This document shows, one piece after another, positions 33,835 to 43,150 of a stretch of 64,000 bases of DNA. The DNA is from Spirometra erinaceieuropaei (Eukaryota > Platyhelminthes > Cestoda > Diphyllobothriidea > Diphyllobothriidae). Below the pieces are notes generated by a model. It ran no database searches. It was not told the origin of the DNA and saw nothing but the letters and a program-made list of their open reading frames with translations. Position 1 is the first letter of the stretch. Each line of letters starts with the position of its first letter. The stretch spans positions 1,444,755-1,508,754 of the forward strand of contig CACRXP010000006.1 in assembly GCA_902702965.1 (NCBI GenBank). The letters run 5' to 3'. The translations under genes and the position numbers were made by a program.

Positions 33835-35756
33835 AGTAAACGAAGCAGCACACATAACACAAGTAATTTATCGATACTCTTTCAAAGTAGCAGATTGCTT
33901 CAGGGGGCTTTCAAAATTGGCCAGTAGAAGACGTTGTCCCGTTTCGTGCTGGCTCCTATCTGAACATCTTTCCAGTCACCTGTGCTAACTACACGTTGAA
34001 AAATCTCCGCAATTCTTCAAATATGTATATTCTGCGGAAATTTTGTTAAGAAATTGCATTTCTCAAATATGTGTTTGGTAGAAAGTACGTTTTCTTCAAA
34101 TGTATCATTAGTAGACGGAGCCTATCTCAGTTTCCAAAAGCTTACTAACATCGGTGTACTGGCATGCCTCATTTACATTTCTGCTTGGAGTTCGGACTTA
34201 CAAAGTGTCTGCTTTGAGTCAAGTTTGCATAACTGTGCACACAGTCACCGAAAGATTTTCTGTTTCCTAAAACTGAAATACGCCGTTTCTTCATGTGTTA
34301 GAACTGAGATGTACGTAGGCTCCCGCCCCCGCCCACTCGCTAGTCAGTCAGGAATTTGAGCGCACTCCCTGAAGTTCTTGACATAAGTGGGTCAAATGCA
34401 GTCTGGAAGAACGCCAAATTTCAGGCTTTTTAAGTCACGCCCCGTTGGCGGAAAATTAAAATGATAATTTTGACCCAGATGGTAGCGGTATGAAACATGC
34501 GTCCCGCTCCGACAGTCTTCATAGTTCATCAAAATTCAATAACACTTCGTTCAGTCTTGTTTTTTTCGCCGAAGTGAGGTCGTAACTCACTCGTGTTAAC
34601 TGGACGTGAGGAAAGTTGTCTGTCCTCACTGTGGACAGAAGCCAAAATTTATTCAAAAGTGGAGTAGGCCGGAGGAGGAGGGAAGGATGAGGATGCGACG
34701 AGCAGTCCAGACAGAACTGCTTATTTTGCATTGCTGACGCCAGACAGTCTCTTCGAGGTCGGCATGTCAATACTCCGAGATTGCCAGTGCATCCTAAACA
34801 GTTTCGAGTACAGCAAACATGTTGTTATTGACTCTCACACAGGCGCACGGTAGTCCCTCTGTCGTGCTCAACGAGGGCCAAAACGACCTGATGAAGGGGG
34901 GGGCGTGAATATGATTACCCGTTCGCTTTGTTTTCAATTCTCTGGACGACTGAAAACCGCCTTGAGCACTTTGAAACCTTGTGCAGAGTATGGAGTCGCG
35001 GCCAGTCTACGCAAATGCCCACGAGGTCGATTACAAAGACCGGTTGAAGGCTCAGTAATAGTACTAATAATTTTGTCCCTCGCAGTTGATGAGGAAAGTC
35101 ACTTTTCCAATAAGGTTCCTCGTCTACCTCCCTCTCTTTCTCCCCCATCATGTTCCAGTGGCAAAGCAAGGTTAGGTTGGACAACGACAAACGCAAAATC
35201 AAGGACTAACTAGGCCGGAGTCATTTGTACGCATGCCACCCCTAGTCTCCAGTAAAATGGGGTCTTGGACCTCAAACAAGTAGAAGTGCCATAAGGACCA
35301 GATCCAGAAGGGATCCCTCACATACTGGTACTAAGACGGATTTAGTCCATCCATTCACAATCCTCCAAACCCACTGTTTTACGCTACCGGGAGGGTTTCA
35401 ACTCTTTCACTGGCCTAGCCCTATATGGCCAGTCATCTCTGAGACCGAAATTAAGGGAGAAGAAAGGGTATATTTATGAACACATTAGCACATACTCATA
35501 TATATTGTGTGGGCAAGGAAACTTATGGAACATGCCAGAATAAAAGGGACGCTGGAGTGTCCATTTCTGTTGTGCTCATCATACCCGGTTAGTCAGACCT
35601 AAAACCCGGGTCTGTAAAATCTGGGGTTTCAAGTTTACTGTCTTGTAACTTATTCAGGCGTTGGCAGCTGTGGTGGTAAATACTCCATGTCAAAGCTGTA
35701 AGTGGTACTTCCCCGATCTATTCTGACTGAAAGAATACAACATTAAAAATTCCATT
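33835..35756. other. Intergenic or intronic, no recognisable gene
   Basis: No domain was recognised. Traces near 34025-34110 (GGTAGAAAGTACGTTTTCTTC) resemble fold-back interior but are too short to annotate. If the Ig gene continues downstream this is intron. Confidence 0.45.
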
Positions 35757-36085
35757 TTGGGTAGGATCTTATTTCGTAGCCGCACCTGCAGTGGACAAGA
35801 CCCCAGTTGCCTGTCATACGTGGCCGGTGGTAATCAGGAGTTTAACACTAGCCCCTAACCTTAACCCCTAACCCTAACCCCTAGCCCCTAACTCCTAACC
35901 CGAACCCCTAACCCCTAACCTCTAACCCTATCCCCAACCCCTAGCACCAAAACTAGTCCCTAACCCTAACTATATTCTTCAACAGTAAACCCTAACCCCA
36001 ATTTCTAACCCTAACCGCAACCCCTAACACTAAATCCTCAACCTAACTCCTAACAGATGTGGCTACGAAATAGGATCTTACCCAA
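35757..36085. mobile_element. Telomere-like repeat array bounded by inverted repeats
   Basis: The left boundary, TTGGGTAGGATCTTATTTCG then TAGCCGCACCTG, is mirrored at the right by CAGATGTGGCTA and CGAAATAGGATCTTACCCAA: about 32 bp inverted with a few mismatches. Between them lies a module, TTGCCTGTCATACG..GGTGGTAAT, and about 200 bp (35843-36050) of degenerate CCCTAA units (CTAACCCCTAACCCTAACCC and similar). Inverted termini around a telomere-type array imply a transposable or capture unit, not a simple satellite. No target duplication is clear. Confidence 0.7.
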
Positions 36086-36829
36086 TTACGTTTGAGATCC
36101 CTCGCTGCTGCATTAACTTACCTAACTCATTAAAGATGTCGAAATTTACGAAAGACTGCTAATCACCTGCAAACCGACACCAGTGCATGGACCCAATATC
36201 TATGTTAATAAACAACAAACTTAAGGGAATTAAAAGCGTAAAAGGAACATTGAAAGCATTCCTATGTTGTTTCGGAATACTCGAAAGCACTAAAAATGGT
36301 TGCAATTTATTAAATATCAGTTTTGCATGTAAAGAAAACCTGTCTATGCAAAATACTAATTAAATATGACAGCAGAAATAAAATGACCTCTGAAAATAAT
36401 CTTTTAGCAAAATTTGCATTTAAATTTCTCCTAAGAATTGGCGTAATTTGAGGTATGACGGTTTTCCAACAGCCTACATTGTAAGCATAGTTTCCGAACT
36501 GGCTTCCTGAGGATTCGTGGCACTCTTTACTCTTTTGAATTGATTGAGATGCAATTCAGCCAGACAAACAGGATTTTGCTTAATTTAGCCGATAGAGACG
36601 TCATACAAACAAAAGTTTTCATCGGGGCACATGTTGCAAGGCGGGTCTGTGACTAGTAAATCTACATACAAATGACAGGCGTAATTGTACAAATACCATT
36701 TTGTGTATATAACGAGAACGTTTCTTTCGGGAAATGTGCGACATTTAGGGCGTCCGAAAATTCTCATACCAGGTTCTGTTATCAAGTTTTGTGAGATAAG
36801 TCATATACAGAAGACTCGAGGTTCGGTGG
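36086..36829. other. Intergenic, no recognisable feature
   Basis: AT-rich sequence with no gene or bounded repeat recognised. Confidence 0.5.
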
Positions 36830-37160
36830 TCTTATCGTGTCCATCACCCCCCGAAGAAGACAAAGAAGAAAGAACGAGTTCGGGGACCGAAATATATTTG
36901 GACAGACGTTTCCAAAACTCTCTCGTTTCCATCAACAGAGTAGTGTGTTCATTTTTCCTCCCGGCATCGACTGCTTCGGCTTTGATGCTTGCCTGGTATT
37001 ATATCCGTGCTCGAGGCACGAACTATGACCTGTCCGTTCACTGCTGATTAGCGTTGACCCCTCCGAGATTGGCGTCATTCCAAATATACCTCGGGCCATG
37101 AACTCGTACCTTCTTTTTCGTCTTGTCCAGGGATGATGAACACGACATATACACATATAG
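36830..37160. mobile_element. Non-autonomous inverted-repeat element, family D
   Basis: The left end CGTGTCCATCACCCCCCGAA, then GAAGACAAAGAAGAAAG, CGAGTTC and CCGAAATATATTTGGA, is repeated inverted at about 37063-37158 (TCCAAATATACCTCGGGCCA, GAACTCGTACCTTC, ATGATGAACACGACATAT). The arms are about 80 bp and the whole is about 330 bp, with no transposase. The open frames across it are arm-derived. A further arm-like copy is at 49025, and a compact hairpin at 33675. Confidence 0.65.
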
Positions 37161-37345
37161 ATAATGGTAGAGGGACGCTCACCGATCGTTCTTTACGCCT
37201 TGAGTCTGGCGACGTAATGGGGGACTAGCGTCAAAAATTTACCATATAAAGTTCTCTATTTTCCCAAAGAAGTCGTTTGCCTTCGAATTATGTTTCTTCG
37301 GATGCCTGCCTTCCAATATAGGGGGCGCTCACCGATCGTTCTTTA
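37161..37345 (+). repeat. Short direct repeat, GCTCACCGATCGTTCTTTACG
   Basis: The segment GCTCACCGATCGTTCTTTAC appears at about 37178 and again at about 37327, some 149 bases apart, preceded by AGGGACG or AGGGGGC. The intervening piece (TAAAGTTCTCTATTTTCCCA) reappears in diverged form near 37600. A GGGCGCTCACCGAT piece also replaces sequence in the tandem duplication at 58396. Confidence 0.6.
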
Positions 37346-37424
37346 CGGAACTTACTCGTTCCGTTGTGTCTTACTGGCTCTCTCTTGAGCCCAACCAGCA
37401 GTCGCACAGCGGCGCATGATATAG

Positions 37425-37592
37425 GCAGTATGTTATTACTGACAAAGACAAGGGAGACTGAAATGGCCATTTCTGGCTTATTAACCGTCGTCAACCAGTC
37501 ATACCCACCCACGAAGTGTGGAACACTCGAGGCTCGAACTCGCGACCTGTTAGTTAGAAGTCCACGCCTCTAACCATTGGGTCACGTGCTTA
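37425..37592 (-). repeat. tRNA-derived SINE-like element
   Basis: The minus strand begins with a tRNA-like head of about 75 bases (37592 to 37516). A box-A-like TGGTTAGAGGCGTGG follows GTGACCCAA, and a box-B-like GAGTTCGAGCCTCG follows AGGTCGC, with spacing as in an internal RNA polymerase III promoter. A body follows (GTATGACTGGTTGACGACGG, then TCCCTTGTCTTTGTCAG), which recurs on the plus strand at 37855-37935 and partly at 33405. It has no CCA end or clean acceptor stem, so it is a SINE and not a tRNA gene. Confidence 0.65.
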
Positions 37593-37819
37593 GAGGCCCA
37601 ATAAAGTTCTCCCTTTTTCCCAAATAACTTGTTAGCCCTCAAACGTGTAATCTATTAACGTTGTCTGTGAGGACTCCATTCTGAGCCTCAAGGCTCACTG
37701 GGACGAGCATGTCTCAACCTGATCGATGAACGCACTTCCACCGCAGTTACTATTCCCGACCTCAACCGACAGTACACTGATCGAATTTTGAACTTGAACA
37801 TATTTGACGATCGAAAAAA

Positions 37820-37935
37820 ATCCGAGTTAGAATCTCAGGTCGGGCAAATACTGGATTTGGTATGACTGTCTGACGACGCCTGATAAACCAGACCTGGCCA
37901 TCCTAGTATCCCTTGTCTTTGTCGGTCATTGGTCG
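37820..37935 (+). repeat. SINE-like element, degraded head
   Basis: A box-B-like GAGTTAGAATCTCA precedes TGGTATGACTGTCTGACGAC and ATCCCTTGTCTTTGTCGG, the same body as the minus-strand copy at 37425-37592. The head is mostly lost. Confidence 0.55.
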
Positions 37936-38394
37936 CCGTACGACTGGTTATAAAGTCTGCAGACTGAACCCCAAAGCGGAATGGAAAGTGCACGCTCAGT
38001 GATCTGGCTGGTGAACGCAATTGCTTGGCACGGAAAACGGGATCTGCTCGTTAGTTCAGTTGTGCGCTACCCGGCGCGCCCATTGTTGCCAGATCACTGC
38101 GACCGGGGGCATAGGTTACCCATAAAAAGGTCACAGGTTCTAGGGCTATTCCGACATTCCGAACATCAGATAGGGCTTCCTCGAGTTCCCGCACAACCCC
38201 GCAGCATAAGCCTGGCCTGTCGGAGACCTGCTAATCAAGAAAACTGCATGTAACTACTCCTCAATCAAGTCGTACCATGTAATCGTCGTCGCACGAGCTG
38301 GGGTCGGATCATATTTGGACTGCCAGAGGGCTCTATTCTGTGCACTATGCTTGAACTTGACGAGTGCAATTGAAATTGCACTGAAGAGTGGTGA

Positions 38395-38530
38395 AAGCAC
38401 CGCAGATCGGTGATCAACTCACTCGGAGTTCAAACCCCGGGTGCGTGCAGCCCGCAAAGGCTGATGATGGCAAATGAGTCAGAAACAGTCATTCCATTGT
38501 CTCTGTCCCTATCTTTGTCGGCAAATGCTT
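38395..38530 (+). repeat. SINE-like element, second type
   Basis: ATCAACTCACTCGGAGTTCA with AACCCCGGGTGCGTG supplies a box-B-like sequence. A TCATTCCATTGTCTCTGTCC tail and TCTTTGTCGG end follow, matching the 3' end of the SINE-like copies at 37425 and 37820. The body between them differs, so it may be a separate subfamily. Confidence 0.45.
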
Positions 38531-39799
38531 CTCATGCGACTGCCTGTGTGGACACTCGGCCCTGATATCTAAAGTGAAGAGTGTTTGCTCCTCTCCGTCC
38601 TCCAATCAGGATAGATCGGCACACGGCACCGTGCAAATGGAAAAGTTTCCCGCCCAATGGTGGCAACGCTCGCATGAATCACCGCCAAAACAACAATGCA
38701 ACAGCAACAACAACAGCTGTCTTGTGGTCGTTCGTCCTTTCCCCATAAACACCCTTGACTTGCTCTCCTGGATCTATTTTCGGCAACACGGGTTGACTAC
38801 GGGACACATTTTTTGAGCCGCTGCGTAGACACGAGACTGGTAGCCTCGCGACCAGTCTCTCCCTGGCCAAACCACCCCGAATCAGTCCAACCACCGCCCG
38901 CCCACCTTTTCGATTCGCACTAACCAGACTCTCGCTGTCCACCCTAGATGGGAAAAGAGAAGGGTAGGGGCAGACGTCGACCATCAGTCGCGGAGGCAGG
39001 ACTGAGTCGTTGTTGCGTAGCGAAATACCGCCTACCCCCGGGGGCCAATTCTGCAATCGAGGCTGTCTCAAGGCTTAACGGTGCACGTTAATCTGTCGCG
39101 TCTCTAACCTGTGGCCGCAGCGATGCCAACCAACCGGGTTGCTGTTGTCGCTTCCCATCTGTTCTGTCTACTCTCGCCGACTTTAGGCAGGTATTTGCTG
39201 TTCTTGCGGCCTGTATGCATGGTAGCCTGCGAGTAGGGCAAACGGGGCATGATAAAGGCAGCGATATGAGATACTATCTGCCCGAGGAGTCCGCCGACCA
39301 AGCTAGCGTTCCCGTTCGGTTGCGTAAATTGTTTTTTTTTTTCTTACTGGGGTCGGTCCCCGTCATTATGGGCTCACGTCATAGATTTTGGAGATAACAA
39401 ACTGCTTTTTGTACTTTTTGTCCTTCCTCCCTTCCCCCCCCCCTCCTTTCACCTAGTTTCCCACTCCCTGCCCTCTCTTCTCCTTAACCTCAGTTCTTCT
39501 GTTAGAGTTTAACAATATACACAATAGACGCCGAAAATCAACAAAACGTTGTTCTAGACCACATTCTTTGAGGTATTGATTGGTATGGGGTACAGGCTCT
39601 TATCACACACGGTTTCATGAGTAATTCTAATTTTTTATACATGTTTTGGGAACTCGTATTTGTTTGAAATGCCGCGTTCTTTAAATACAGCAGATAATTA
39701 ATTACAATTCAGTGTGTACTTAGGAAGATAGACAGAACCCTGAATAATCACATTTTTTAAAAAGATGAATGGGAGAGAAACACGTGTTTGCACTGAGAA
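38531..39799. other. Intergenic, GC-richer, no recognisable gene
   Basis: The 130-codon minus-strand frame at 38679-39071 is basic and low in recognisable motifs. A CAA-rich tract lies near 38689-38716 and poly-T at about 39331-39340. Nothing is supported as a gene. Confidence 0.45.
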
Positions 39800-39905
39800 A
39801 GCGCGACCGTTGACAGCTGCAAGGTACACCACCGACTAACGCGTGGCGTGCAGCGACCATCTGAGACTTGCGATGCATCTGCCTCGTTCCCCACTCACAC
39901 CCTCA
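39800..39905 (-). repeat. Dispersed repeat family B, partial copy
   Basis: The minus strand carries GAGTGGGGAACGAGGCAGAT then GCATCGCAAGTCTCAG, aligning to the central G-rich and CAGATGCT..GCAAG blocks of the family. Confidence 0.45.
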
Positions 39906-39924
39906 CTCTTTTCCAATAACAAGG

Positions 39925-40170
39925 CGGCATTTCGACTATCGCAGACGGTAACATCCTCCGTGTGCCCCACAGGAAATGCACAGAGCCGTTAACTGCCATG
40001 TGACTTGGCCTATAATGCGACAGACTTGCGTAGCATCTGCCGCACCCTCTTCTTCCTCACCTACTGAGCTCCGATTTCAAAATCAACCTAGCGTAATCGG
40101 AAGCAGACTGGAGCGCACTGACCAAGAGGGCTAAACAGTTCGTCTACGCATGCTGACCTAGTTCCCGCAG
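39925..40170 (-). repeat. Dispersed repeat family B, long copy
   Basis: Minus-strand order: CATGCGTAGACGAACTGTTT head, GAGGAAGAAGAGGGTGCGGC, AGATGCTACGCAAGTC, then GTGGGGCACACGGAGGATG. It shares all blocks with 42883-43150 and 62695-62990. Confidence 0.65.
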
Positions 40171-40289
40171 AATGTACCAGACCTCCGGTATAAAGAAGCC
40201 ACTCAGTCTGCCTTTCAGTCACCCCACATGTACACACAGTACTGACAATGAGGACCGAGGTATCCCGTAGATTGACCACCTAAACCACG

Positions 40290-40425
40290 AAATGGTGAGA
40301 TAAACATGGAAGCAGGGGTCTGCATGACCAAACGGTCTGTCTACGCGTACCACACACGACCCTGTCCCTGACTGCCCGCGCACCACGACCCAGTGACTGG
40401 CAGGTTTTGAATCCCACATGAGCAG
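40290..40425 (-). repeat. Dispersed repeat family B head, adjoining a LINE end
   Basis: The minus strand reads GGATTCAAAACCTGCCAGTC, then GTGTGTGGTACGCGTAGACA and TTTGGTCATGCAG, the family head with some preceding sequence. It adjoins the 3' end of the RTE-like LINE at 40430. Confidence 0.5.
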
Positions 40426-40429
40426 GAAT

Positions 40430-41800
40430 CCCGCTCCAACTTTTATGTCCGTCTAAGACGACTTAGATGGAATTGGTCCAATTTTCTCACCTGCCTTTGA
40501 TAAATCATCCAGGTTTCTCGGTGTAGCTAGGATGGCGGCTCTGTGGGTCGTGAGTCCTGTGTTGGGCGAAACGTCTCGGTAACGTTTGTGGATCATAAGA
40601 CAGTGCTACCCTGGTAGGAGAACTGGGCTATCGCTTCGAAACGATTGCCGTTGGCAGTTAGCGTGAGCCCGATGTATTTGACACCTGGTTTTGGTTTAGA
40701 CATGACAACTACTTCTGTTTAGTCTGCAGTTAGCATACCCAGAGGCAACAAGATCCAGACTTCGCTGCATGCTCGTCTCAGTTGTGATTTTCAATGCATA
40801 GTCGTCGACGAAGAGAGAGTATTATCCCAGCCTTTTAGGTTTTGTTGGCAACCCGCCTACAGCAAATGTTAACTACCTTCCTCTCAGTTCGATGACAAAG
40901 GTAGATACCCTGTTGATCCTCCCGACAGAAGTCCATCAGCACTGTGAACAGCAGGGACCTAGGAGGGTTAAAGCCAAAATGCAACCCTGCTTCACTCCGT
41001 ACTTCATCCCAAAGATTTTCAACCATCGGCACGAACTGCTTGGTACATCTAATTCCCTCACTTACCTCCCATTGTCGTCCAGATTCACCCTCTCGAAGGC
41101 CTTAGTACCATCTATGAAGGCAGTATAGGAGCTGATCTTAATTTTCTAAAGCCGTAGCTGTAATTGCCAGGCTAAAAAGGATTTTATCGGTCGTTCCCTG
41201 TTTTCGTCCGGAATTCCACCTGCCCTCAACAAAACAACCTTGCTCATGAGAGGAGTAATTGTAATTCGCGCGGGAATTTTGCCTGTGCTATTGAGCATGA
41301 AAGTTCACTGTCGACTGCTGCAGATTTGCTGGAAGACTTTGTATGCTAAACACGATTATGTCCTTCCAAATTGCTTTCTCCTATCACACCTCGGTGAACA
41401 GTTAGACGGGCTAATCAGCCAGTTGACGTCCATGGTGTTTGAAGATCTTGACTTGAATTTGAGGCCGATTCCGAAGATTATTCGTTGGACACCTATCGCA
41501 GAGATGATGGGTGATCAAATTGAGCCCTGATATCTACCTCATAGAGGCTGTTGCTGGCCGCCTTCTAGACTGTTGATAAAGCACCTAAAATGCTCAGTCC
41601 AGCGCTCTGGGGTATACTATTTTGTTTCATTAGTTTCATCCCATCTGCTGTGAGCGGCGGTGCAGTTCCCGTGAATTGAGGCCATAAACGTCCTTCATAT
41701 TCTCAAAGAGGTTCAGCACTTCATCTTAAATTACGTATGTACTTAACTACCCTCCTATCTCCCCTGGCATCGGTCGCAGTTGACGACGGTGTTGGAAGAA
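40430..41800 (-). pseudogene. RTE-like LINE reverse transcriptase, degenerate
   Basis: Minus-strand translation with many stops and shifts gives, in order, IFKHHGRQLAD (the AEIYKHGG region), GCFVEGRWNSGRKQGTTDKI, YTAFIDGTKAFERVN (the FIDLTKAFDTVN motif), GMKYGVKQGCILALTLL (the GVKQGCVLAPTLF motif), LFVDDYALKITTETSMQRS with the catalytic Asp pair at about 40801-40815, VKYIGLTLTANGNRFEAIA, FSYQGSTVL and QFHLSRLRRT. This is the full reverse-transcriptase order of RTE-type elements known from flatworms. No intact frame exceeds about 100 codons, so the element is long inactive. The upstream endonuclease was not recognised. Confidence 0.82.
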
Positions 41801-42094
41801 CGCGACCCTTATCTTGGACTGTATTGTTGTTGTGGTCGTTTCTCACGCAGACCACTGGCTGTAGTTCGTCGCAGTTGCCATAAAAAGAGTCCTGACGTCC
41901 TCAGTATGCGTGTCCGGTGACATCGACGGTAGCGGCGTCTCTGCCAACTATGCTCAACAAGTTGGTCCGTCGGAGTCTGAATTCGGTTCAGATTTGTCTT
42001 CGTCTGGCTGAAGGGCCCCGTCTGTGTCCGGCGAAATCCAAAGCCTCCATATTCTGCCTTGTTAGTCCTTCCTACACTGGCCTGGAACCAAACC

Positions 42095-42867
42095 GGTAAC
42101 AATCGGAAGATGGCACCCAAAAAAATCCGCCTAACCAAAGCAGCCTGTCATACGGGACAGGTAGTAATAGGGGTTTTATGGGTGGTAGCTGGTCGGGATG
42201 TGCGATACTAGCCGACGTAAAGCCTTATTTGAACAGGTGTATGATCGAAATTGGCCCGCTTTCCGTTCCGTTATTACAACATGGGTCGCCAAAGGCAGTT
42301 TAGTGGTAACGGACGAGTGGAAGGTGTATAATCGTCTTCCCTCAGAGGGTTATCTACATTTCTCTGTTAACCACTCAAAGAACTTCAAGGACCCTACCAC
42401 CCGACGGCACACCAATGCCACTGAGGCAGACTGGAGTAGACTGAAAATGAAACTCCACGAGGAAGGCCCTGTATGTGGTCAAGCTGTGTGGGCTCACGTA
42501 GACGAAGTGCAGTATGGTCTTTGGTTTGGCCTCAATGCCATGTCTTTGACAGATGTCTGGGAACCGTTCCTGTCCCATTTTGTGCAGACTTATCCTATTT
42601 AAAAGTTATTTTGTTTTGCAATAAACTGACATAATGCGAATGTATGCCGTATATTCAGGTGTACGTGCGTGACGATGGGGAAGGTCGTCCATGTAACCTC
42701 CTGCGATGCTCTTTCGGCCAACCCATGTTAGGCCGTCGGGGAAAGTCGAAGTAGTGCGTGAAAGTAGGCCTGCAACCGCTAATATAGCCTGAAGGCATTT
42801 GAGTCCACTGTTAAAGGTATTATTTCTAGGTAACGGATTTTTTGGGTGCCATCTCCCGATTGTTACC
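42095..42867 (+). mobile_element. Merlin-type DNA transposon, internally deleted copy 2
   Basis: The 773-bp element has termini GGTAACAATCGGAAGATGGC and, inverted, GGTAACAATCGGGAGATGGC, both followed by CACCCAAAAAA. The flanking 8-mers ACCAAACC (42087-42094) and ACCAAACT (42868-42875) differ at one base, fitting an 8-bp target duplication that has aged. Its structure is collinear with the copy at 14972 in the opposite orientation, so both descend from one deletion derivative. Confidence 0.88.
42198..42602 (+). pseudogene. Merlin (ISXO2-like) transposase C-terminal fragment
   Basis: An open frame of 134 codons from an ATG to TAA covers only the second half of the catalytic domain: VTDEWKVYNRLPSEG (second Asp), HFSVNHSKNFKD, RRHTNATEADWSRLK (catalytic Glu retained in TEADW), VWAHVDEVQYGL and a C-terminal FVQTYPI. 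Immediately upstream, a WVVAGRDVRY block lies in another frame, showing one frameshift. The zinc-binding N-terminus and first catalytic Asp are missing altogether. The ATG is probably fortuitous. The piece cannot catalyse transposition alone. Confidence 0.85.
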
Positions 42868-42882
42868 ACCAAACTGTGTGTG

Positions 42883-43150
42883 GCACGCGTAGACGGGCTG
42901 TTTGGTCTTGTCAGGACATGCTCACCTCCGGTGTTCTTGGAATCGTCTTGTCATCAGACCAAGTTGGGGGGGAGAGAGGGAGGGAGTGCGACAGATGCTG
43001 TGCAGATCATCCCCATCATAAATTTATTCTCGCCCAGATCATCCATGTTGCACGCACCCCGTGGGGTACACGGTGGAAGTCATCGTTTGCGGCGGCCGAA
43101 CTCAAAACTGTCGCCTGCGTGGTGAGATGTACAGCCTCCTATTCGAGACG
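42883..43150 (+). repeat. Dispersed repeat family B, long copy beside Merlin
   Basis: GTGTGTGGCACGCGTAGACG head, a G-rich block with GGGGGGGAGAGAGGGAGGG, GCGACAGATGCTGTGCAGA, then GTGGGGTACACGGTGGAAGT and GTCGCCTGCGTGGTGAG. It starts about 16 bases after the Merlin right end. Confidence 0.65.

Noticed and set aside
35843..36050. True chromosome end
   Set aside because: The CCCTAA units are heavily degenerate, only about 200 bases long, and flanked on both sides by ordinary sequence and inverted repeats.
37516..37592. Functional tRNA gene
   Set aside because: Box-like motifs are present but no convincing acceptor stem pairs, and the sequence continues into a SINE body shared with other copies.
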